Shown: positions 58,855-64,000 of the stretch, piece by piece
How positions within the stretch are numbered: the stretch's first letter is position 1
Layout of the letters: the number at the start of each line of letters is the position of its first letter
NCBI RefSeq assembly: GCF_900102075.1
Contig: NZ_FNAV01000005.1
Span: 124,001 to 188,000, forward strand
Length of the DNA stretch: 64,000 nucleotides
DNA from: Salipiger thiooxidans
GTDB lineage: Bacteria > Pseudomonadota > Alphaproteobacteria > Rhodobacterales > Rhodobacteraceae
Direction: 5' to 3'
Notes under the pieces: generated by a model
Told to the model about the DNA's origin: nothing
What the model saw: the letters and a program-made list of their open reading frames with translations, nothing else
Databases searched by the model: none
Made by a program: the position numbers and the translations under genes

Positions 58855-59744
58855 TGCTCGACACGCGCCCCCGAACCCGGCTCATTGCCCAGCCCGCCAC
58901 GCCCCAACCGGTGGCGCATCTCCTGCTGGGCAAGCCGGTCGCAGAGGCGGAGGGGCTGTTGCAGCGGCTCTTCAACCTTTGCCGAGGGGCGCAGGCGGCG
59001 GCGGTGTCAGCCGCGCTGGGGAGCCGGGGGGCCGATCCCGCCGCCGCCATCTGCGAGGACAGTCTTCGCGACCATCTCCTGAAGTTCTTCGTCACCTGGC
59101 CCGGCCTGCTGGACCTGCCGCCGCAGCCGCTGCCGGTCGGGTGGCGCGCGGGCGGCGACGCGCTGCTGGGGCAGCTCTTCGGGCCCGAAGCCGTGGCGCC
59201 GCAGACGCCGGATGCCTTCGCGACGTTCCTCGGCGGGGGCGGCCCGCTCGCCGCGCCGCTGGCCCGGATCGCCGCGCTCTTCGCGCCGGGCGAGGCGGTG
59301 TCGGGCGCGCTGCCGGGCGTCAGCTTCGACACGATCTGGGAGCGGGGCGCGCAGGAGAACTCCGTTGCCGCCCGTCACGCCGCCCACCCGGTGATGCGCC
59401 ACATCGAGGCCAGCCACGGGCGCGGGCCGCTGTGGCGCGCCACCGCGCGGTTCTACGACATCGCGGCGGTGGCACGGGGCATCCTGCCCGCCATCGAGGC
59501 CCGGGATGCGCGGGCGCTTGTTCCGGCGGCGCGCGGGGCCTATGCCATTCATATCGTGGCCGAAGACGGTCGCGTTACCGCGTTCGACCGGGTTACGCCC
59601 ACCGATGCGCTGCTGGCCGAGCGAGGCATCCTCGCCCGGTCACTCGCCACACTGCCGGCGGAGAAGAGGGGGCTGGGCACGCTGCTGCTCGACATTCTCG
59701 ACCCGTGTTCGCCGGTGTCCCTGACGGAGGTCCGGGATGCATGA
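58854..59744 (+). CDS. hupK: Hydrogenase maturation protein HupK
   Basis: This 296-residue protein resembles a degenerate hydrogenase large subunit. NLCRGAQ keeps only one cysteine of the N-terminal pair, and the C-terminal pair becomes LDPCSPVSL near the end. HupK is considered a scaffold for NiFe cofactor assembly. It overlaps hupJ by one base (TGATG) and hypA by 8 bases. Confidence 0.9.
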   Translation: MLDTRPRTRLIAQPATPQPVAHLLLGKPVAEAEGLLQRLFNLCRGAQAAAVSAALGSRGADPAAAICEDSLRDHLLKFFVTWPGLLDLPPQPLPVGWRAGGDALLGQLFGPEAVAPQTPDAFATFLGGGGPLAAPLARIAALFAPGEAVSGALPGVSFDTIWERGAQENSVAARHAAHPVMRHIEASHGRGPLWRATARFYDIAAVARGILPAIEARDARALVPAARGAYAIHIVAEDGRVTAFDRVTPTDALLAERGILARSLATLPAEKRGLGTLLLDILDPCSPVSLTEVRDA

Positions 59745-60078
59745 GATGTCGCTCTGCGAAGGCATTCGCCGGGTCGTGGACCGGGCGGCCTCGGATCCCG
59801 GTATCGCACGGGTGACCCGGGTGCGGCTCGAGATCGGGCGCTTCGCGGGCGTCGAGAAGCCGGCGCTGGAATTCGCCTGGGAGGTGGTGATGCGCGGCTC
59901 CAAGGCCGAGGGCGCGGCGCTGGAAATGATCGACCTGCCGGGGCGGGCGCTCTGCTATGACTGCATGGAGACGGTGGAGATCGAGCACAGGCTCGACCCC
60001 TGCCCGAACTGCGGCGGCGGCAAGCTGATGCCCGACGGGGGCGACGAGATGAGAATCAAGGATATGGAGGTTATCTGA
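59737..60078 (+). CDS. hypA: Nickel-delivery protein HypA
   Basis: This 113-residue zinc metallochaperone begins [10 protein letters not shown], where His2 and Glu3 bind nickel. Structural zinc is held by Cys73/Cys76 (CYDC) and Cys89/Cys92 (CPNC). It passes nickel with HypB to the large subunit. TGATG junction with hypB. Confidence 0.95.
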   Translation: MHEMSLCEGIRRVVDRAASDPGIARVTRVRLEIGRFAGVEKPALEFAWEVVMRGSKAEGAALEMIDLPGRALCYDCMETVEIEHRLDPCPNCGGGKLMPDGGDEMRIKDMEVI

Positions 60079-61043
60079 TGTGCACGGTTTGCGGATGCGG
60101 GACGGGGTCCGTCGAAGGTCAGTCCCATGATCACCACCATGGCCACGGCCACGAGCACGGGCCTGGCGGGCACCATCATCATGGGCACGATCACCATCAC
60201 CACGGCGCGGGTCACACCCACCGTCACGAAGAAGGTGATGCCCATCATCACCATGGCGACGGTCACGCCCACGACCACCCTCACGGGCACCACCACGGCG
60301 CCCACGGCGACATCCATTTCGGCCAGGGCGCGGCTGGCGTCGCGGTCGGCAACATGAGCCAGGAGCGGCTGATCGAGATCGAGACCGGGATCCTGTCGGA
60401 AAACGACCGCTACGCCGCCGCCAACCGCGCACGGCTTGCGGGGCAGGGCGTCTTCGCGGTCAACCTCGTGTCCTCGCCCGGCTCGGGCAAGACCACGCTT
60501 CTCTGCGCCACCATCCGTGCGATGACTGCCGACGGCGCGGGCGACGTGGCGGTGATCGAGGGCGACCAGCAGACCAGCAACGACGCCGACCGCATCCGCG
60601 AGACCGGGGCGCCTGCGGTGCAGGTGAACACCGGCAAGGGCTGCCACCTCGACGGCCACATGGTGGGCCACGCGCTTGACCACCTGCACCTGCACGATGG
60701 CGCCACGCTCTTTATCGAGAACGTCGGCAACCTTGTCTGCCCTGCCGCCTTCGACCTCGGCGAGGATGCCAAGGTGGCGATCCTCTCGGTCACCGAGGGC
60801 GAGGACAAGCCGCTGAAATACCCCGACATGTTCACCGCCGCGCGCATCGCGCTGCTGAACAAGATCGACCTCGCGCCGCATTGCGATGTGGATCTCGACC
60901 TCTACGAGGCGAACCTGCGCCGGGTGAACCCGACCATCGAGATCATCCGCGTCTCGGCCCGCACCGGCGAGGGGCTCGACCAGTGGATCGGCTGGCTGCG
61001 CAGCGAGGCCGCAGCCAAGCGTCTCGCTCAGGCCGCTGAATAA
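60078..61043 (+). CDS. hypB: GTPase HypB with a large histidine-rich region
   Basis: This 321-residue GTPase inserts nickel. The N-terminal MCTVCGCG gives the CxxCGC nickel site. A long His-rich stretch (about residues 17-77, His/Gly/Asp repeats such as [12 protein letters not shown]) then follows and should store metal. The GTPase domain begins near 110 and has [12 protein letters not shown], the conserved [10 protein letters not shown] and LNKIDLAP. The TAA stop overlaps the hupR start by one base. Confidence 0.96.
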   Translation: MCTVCGCGTGSVEGQSHDHHHGHGHEHGPGGHHHHGHDHHHHGAGHTHRHEEGDAHHHHGDGHAHDHPHGHHHGAHGDIHFGQGAAGVAVGNMSQERLIEIETGILSENDRYAAANRARLAGQGVFAVNLVSSPGSGKTTLLCATIRAMTADGAGDVAVIEGDQQTSNDADRIRETGAPAVQVNTGKGCHLDGHMVGHALDHLHLHDGATLFIENVGNLVCPAAFDLGEDAKVAILSVTEGEDKPLKYPDMFTAARIALLNKIDLAPHCDVDLDLYEANLRRVNPTIEIIRVSARTGEGLDQWIGWLRSEAAAKRLAQAAE

Positions 61044-62530
61044 TGGCCGCGCCCAGCCTTCCCACGGTGCTCGTCGTCGATGACGAACCGTTCTCGGTCG
61101 CCTCCATGCGGATGGCGCTCGAGGACGATTTCCACGTGCTCGAGGCCACCGACGCCGAAGAGGCGTGGCGGCTGATGGAAGAGAACTGGGTGCAGGTCGT
61201 GGTCTCGGACCAGAGGATGCCGGGGCGGACGGGGGTCGAGCTGCTCTCGGACGTGCGCGACCGCTGGCCCGAGACGGTGCGCATTATTGTCACCGGCTAC
61301 ACCGAGAGCTCGGACATGATCGACGCCATCAACAAGGCGGGGATCTACCAGTTCATCACCAAGCCGTGGCATCCTGACCAGTTCCTGATGGCGGTGCGCA
61401 ACGCCGCGCGGCTTTTCGAGCTGAGCCGCGAGCATGAGCGCATGTCGCTCGAGATGCGCTACCTCGGGAACACCGCCGCGCAGAAGCTTCAGGCGCGCCG
61501 CCAGCAGGCACAGGAGGCCTCGGGCTTCGACAAGGTGCTGCGGGGCGTGGATTCCCCCCTCAACCCGACGATCTCGCTCGCCCGGCAATACGCCAGCTTC
61601 GAGGTGCCGGTGCTGATCTCGGGCGAGGCCGGGACCGGCAAGACCGACCTCGCGCGGGCCATGCATTTCGGATCGTTGCGTGGCGACCGTCCGTTCTACA
61701 AGCTCAACTGCGCGGGCATGTCCGACGACGTGCTGGCGGCCGAGCTCTTCGGCGCCAAGCGCGGCGCGGTGCCGGGGGCGGTGCAGGCCAAGGCGGGGAT
61801 GCTGCAGCGCGCCGACCGCGGCACGCTGTTCCTCAACGGTGTCGATGCGCTCAGCCCCGCGATGCAGCTCCAGCTGCTGCACCTCGTGAGCGAAGGCGGC
61901 TTCCAGCCCATCGGCGGGCACGAGACCCTGACCTCGGGCGCGCGGCTGATCTTCGGCGCCCACCGCGACCTGCGGCCGCTCTGCGCGCGGGGCCAGTTCC
62001 GCAGCGACCTGTTCTACGAGATGGCGGTGACCGAGCTTGCGATGCCGCCGCTCAGGGCGCGGGTGCCGGACATCGCGATGCTGGCCGAACGCATGCTGCA
62101 CGAGGTGGCCGAGACCCATGGCAAGCCGGTGCGGGGCCTGTCGCGCCCGGCGCTGGAATTCCTCGAGAGCTACGACTGGCCGGGCAACCTGCCCGAGCTG
62201 CGCAACGAGGTGACGCGGATGCTGATCCTCGCGCAGGACATGACGCTGGGGCCCGAGCTGATCTCGCGCCACATCCTGCAGGCGGGCAACCACGGCGATC
62301 TCGCCGCCGGCGAGAAACCGGTGAGCGGCACCGATCTCTGCACGCTGGAAGGCACGCTCAAGGACCGGGTCGAGCTGATGGAGATGCGCATCCTCGGCGA
62401 GACGCTGACCCGGCTGAAATGGAACAAGTCGAAGGCGGCGGCAGAGCTCGGGCTCTCTCGCGTCGGGCTGCGCGCCAAACTGGACCGCTACGGCATCGAG
62501 CCGCACGCGACCGTTACGGAGGAGGACTGA
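61043..62530 (+). CDS. hupR: Response regulator HupR
   Basis: This 495-residue NtrC-family regulator has a receiver domain with Asp56 ([10 protein letters not shown]), an AAA+ domain with Walker A at residues 194-200 (GEAGTGK), and a Fis-type helix-turn-helix ([19 protein letters not shown]). The GAFTGA loop needed to contact sigma-54 is replaced by GAVPGAV, which agrees with R. capsulatus HupR working with sigma-70. In that organism unphosphorylated HupR activates hupSL, and HupT is the phosphodonor. It lies between hypB and hypC. Confidence 0.95.
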   Translation: MAAPSLPTVLVVDDEPFSVASMRMALEDDFHVLEATDAEEAWRLMEENWVQVVVSDQRMPGRTGVELLSDVRDRWPETVRIIVTGYTESSDMIDAINKAGIYQFITKPWHPDQFLMAVRNAARLFELSREHERMSLEMRYLGNTAAQKLQARRQQAQEASGFDKVLRGVDSPLNPTISLARQYASFEVPVLISGEAGTGKTDLARAMHFGSLRGDRPFYKLNCAGMSDDVLAAELFGAKRGAVPGAVQAKAGMLQRADRGTLFLNGVDALSPAMQLQLLHLVSEGGFQPIGGHETLTSGARLIFGAHRDLRPLCARGQFRSDLFYEMAVTELAMPPLRARVPDIAMLAERMLHEVAETHGKPVRGLSRPALEFLESYDWPGNLPELRNEVTRMLILAQDMTLGPELISRHILQAGNHGDLAAGEKPVSGTDLCTLEGTLKDRVELMEMRILGETLTRLKWNKSKAAAELGLSRVGLRAKLDRYGIEPHATVTEED

Positions 62531-62533
62531 GCC

Positions 62534-62839
62534 ATGTGTCTGGGAATTCCCGGCCAGATCGTCGAGATCACCGACGAGGCCCGCCTGATGGCGATGGCCG
62601 ACGTCTCGGGCGTGCAGCGCGAGGTCTCTCTGGCGCCGGTCTCCGACCGCCCGCTCGCCGATCTGGTGGGCGAATGGGTGCTGATCCACGTTGGGTTCGC
62701 CATGGCGGTGATCGACGAACACGAGGCCGCCGAGACGCTCGAGGCGCTGCGGGGGCTTGGCGAGGCGCAGGAGGCGCTCGAGGCGATGGAGCAGGGCGCG
62801 CGCGCCTTTGACGAGCCGGTGCGGGAGAATGCGCAGTGA
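62534..62839 (+). CDS. hypC: Hydrogenase maturation chaperone HypC
   Basis: This 101-residue protein starts MCLGIPGQIVEI. Cys2 carries or guides the Fe(CN)2CO unit with HypD to the large subunit. Compared with HupF it has a different C-terminus (Glu/Ala-rich). A GTGA overlap joins it to hypD. Confidence 0.95.
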   Translation: MCLGIPGQIVEITDEARLMAMADVSGVQREVSLAPVSDRPLADLVGEWVLIHVGFAMAVIDEHEAAETLEALRGLGEAQEALEAMEQGARAFDEPVRENAQ

Positions 62840-63987
62840 GATACGTCGAAGAGTTCCGCGACCCCAAGGCCGCCAAGGGCGTGCTGGCGGCCATCGCCCG
62901 CGTCGCGTGCGAGATCGGCGCAACGCGCGAAGAGCCCGTCCGCATCATGGAGATCTGCGGCGGGCACACCCACGCCATCTTCCGCTACGGGCTCGACAAG
63001 CTCGTGCACGAGGGCATCGAGTTCATCCACGGCCCCGGCTGCCCGGTCTGCGTGCTGCCCATGAGCCGCGTCGACGAATGCGTCGAGATCGCCGAGCGTC
63101 CGGGCGTGATCTTCACCACCTTCGGCGACGCCATGCGCGTGCCCGGCTCGCGCAAGTCGCTGATGCAGGCCAAGGCCGACGGCTGCGACATTCGCATGGT
63201 CTATTCGCCGCTCGACGCGCTGGAACTGGCGCGGCGCAATCCCGACCGCGAGGTGGTGTTCTTCGGACTGGGTTTCGAGACCACGACGCCCTCGACCGCG
63301 CTGACGATCCAGCAGGCGGCGCGCGAGCGCATCGGCAATTTCACCGTCTTCTGCAACCACATCACCGTGCCGCCGCCCATCAAGGCGCTGCTCGACGATC
63401 CGCACATGAAGCTCGACGGTTTCGTCGGGCCGGGTCATGTGTCCATGGTGATCGGCATTCACCCCTATGATTTCATCGCCCGCGACTACGGCAAGCCCAT
63501 CGTCGTGGCGGGGTTCGAGCCGCTCGACCTGCTGCAATCAGTGCTGATGGTGCTGGAACAGATCCGCGACGGGCGCGCCGAGGTCGAGAACCAATATGCC
63601 CGCGTGGTGCCCGAGCACGGCAACCCGGTCTCGCTTGCGGCCATAGCCGAGGTCTACGAGGAACGCCCGTCGTTCGAATGGCGCGGGCTGGGCGAGATCG
63701 ACGCCTCGGGGCTGCGTATCCGCGAGGCCTACCGCGCCTACGACGCCGAGGCGAAGTTCGGCATCGGCTACGCCGTGGTCCGCGCCAAGGTCGATGAGCC
63801 CGAGGGCTGCGCCTGCGGGGCAGTGATGACCGGCCGGATCAAGCCCACCGCCTGCCCGCAGTTCGGGCGCGGCTGCACGCCAGACATGCCGCTGGGCGCG
63901 CTGATGGTCTCCTCCGAGGGCGCCTGCGCCGCCTACTGGACCTACGGCGGCGCGCGCGTCGCCTCGGAGACGGAGCCGGCGGAATGA
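62836..63987 (+). CDS. hypD: Fe-S scaffold protein HypD
   Basis: This 383-residue Fe-S protein builds the Fe(CN)2CO group with HypC. Cys41 in CGGHTHAIFRYG and Cys69/Cys72 in GPGCPVCVLP are at the same positions as in E. coli HypD. C-terminal cluster cysteines appear in GCACGAVM and CPQFGRGCTP. The start is GTG at 62836, overlapping the hypC stop. Confidence 0.96.
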   Translation: MRYVEEFRDPKAAKGVLAAIARVACEIGATREEPVRIMEICGGHTHAIFRYGLDKLVHEGIEFIHGPGCPVCVLPMSRVDECVEIAERPGVIFTTFGDAMRVPGSRKSLMQAKADGCDIRMVYSPLDALELARRNPDREVVFFGLGFETTTPSTALTIQQAARERIGNFTVFCNHITVPPPIKALLDDPHMKLDGFVGPGHVSMVIGIHPYDFIARDYGKPIVVAGFEPLDLLQSVLMVLEQIRDGRAEVENQYARVVPEHGNPVSLAAIAEVYEERPSFEWRGLGEIDASGLRIREAYRAYDAEAKFGIGYAVVRAKVDEPEGCACGAVMTGRIKPTACPQFGRGCTPDMPLGALMVSSEGACAAYWTYGGARVASETEPAE

Positions 63988-64000
63988 ACATGCCCTCCAA
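63984..64000 (+). CDS. hypE: Start of hypE
   Basis: ATG at 63984 overlaps the hypD stop as ATGA and opens a new frame (MNMPS) that runs off the right edge after 17 bases. By position it is hypE, which makes the thiocyanate carrier from carbamoyl-HypF; the coding evidence itself is minimal. Confidence 0.65.

Noticed and set aside
60100-60360. Alternative plus-strand frame rich in Thr and Ala within hypB
   Set aside because: It is a frame shadow of the His codon repeats.

Overview
The window is GC-rich chromosomal DNA of an alphaproteobacterium, most likely a member of the Rhodobacteraceae (inference). The main reasons are the sitABCD locus paired with a Fur-type Mur regulator, the glpDSTPQUV glycerol ABC operon, the HutF/HutG histidine route, osmoregulated glucan genes of the opgGHC type, and above all a hydrogenase cluster in the gene order of Rhodobacter capsulatus (hupTUV-hypF-hupSLC-hupDFGHJK-hypAB-hupR-hypCDE). 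Genus cannot be settled from the sequence alone. No rRNA, tRNA, CRISPR array or intact insertion sequence was seen.

Layout. 1-1005: start of a cadherin-like/VCBS-type surface protein that runs off the left edge. 1435-2721: type II NADH dehydrogenase. 3212-10843 (minus): seven-gene glycerol uptake and oxidation operon, with a divergent DeoR-family repressor at 11080-11862 and repeated TTTCG-type operators between them. 11873-14530 (minus): SLC13-type anion permease and a small methyltransferase. 14674-18057 (minus): manganese/iron ABC transporter sitABCD, divergent from mur, with two palindromic operators between them. 18638-24200: a decaying stretch holding a small secreted protein, a broken MFS exporter, a TetR regulator with two perfect tandem operators, a siderophore-interacting protein interrupted by an amber codon, a chimeric dioxygenase/tautomerase remnant and a broken 4-oxalomesaconate hydratase. 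24223-30581: a tricarboxylate system in which a two-component pair (TctD/TctE) is overlapped by its own periplasmic binding protein and is divergent from the tctCBA transporter. 31075-35947: periplasmic glucan synthesis genes opgG, opgH (probable frameshift near its start) and opgC. 36075-38378: a molybdopterin oxidoreductase of the BisC/DMSO-reductase type, whose 3' end is repeated in degenerate tandem copies. 38568-45211: complete histidine utilisation cluster hutUGHI and divergent hutF.

45368-64000 is a near-continuous uptake [NiFe]-hydrogenase superoperon. HupUV is the cytoplasmic H2 sensor, HupT the kinase and HupR the response regulator. HupSL with the cytochrome b HupC is the membrane-bound energy-conserving enzyme. 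HupDFGHJK and HypABCDEF build the active sites. HupS carries the six-cysteine proximal-cluster pattern of O2-tolerant group 1d enzymes at the same mature positions as E. coli Hyd-1. A 60-residue exported or membrane protein with a His-Ala-Gly-His-Asp start lies between hupL and hupC. HupJ is fused to a rubredoxin (HupI) domain.

Taken together the genes suggest a heterotrophic, metabolically flexible bacterium that takes up glycerol, C4/tricarboxylic acids and histidine, scavenges Mn/Fe and supplements respiration with H2. No wholly new system is evident. The least explained items are the 60-residue Hup protein, the binding-protein/TctE/TctD arrangement, the opgH frame break and the chimeric pseudogene region.
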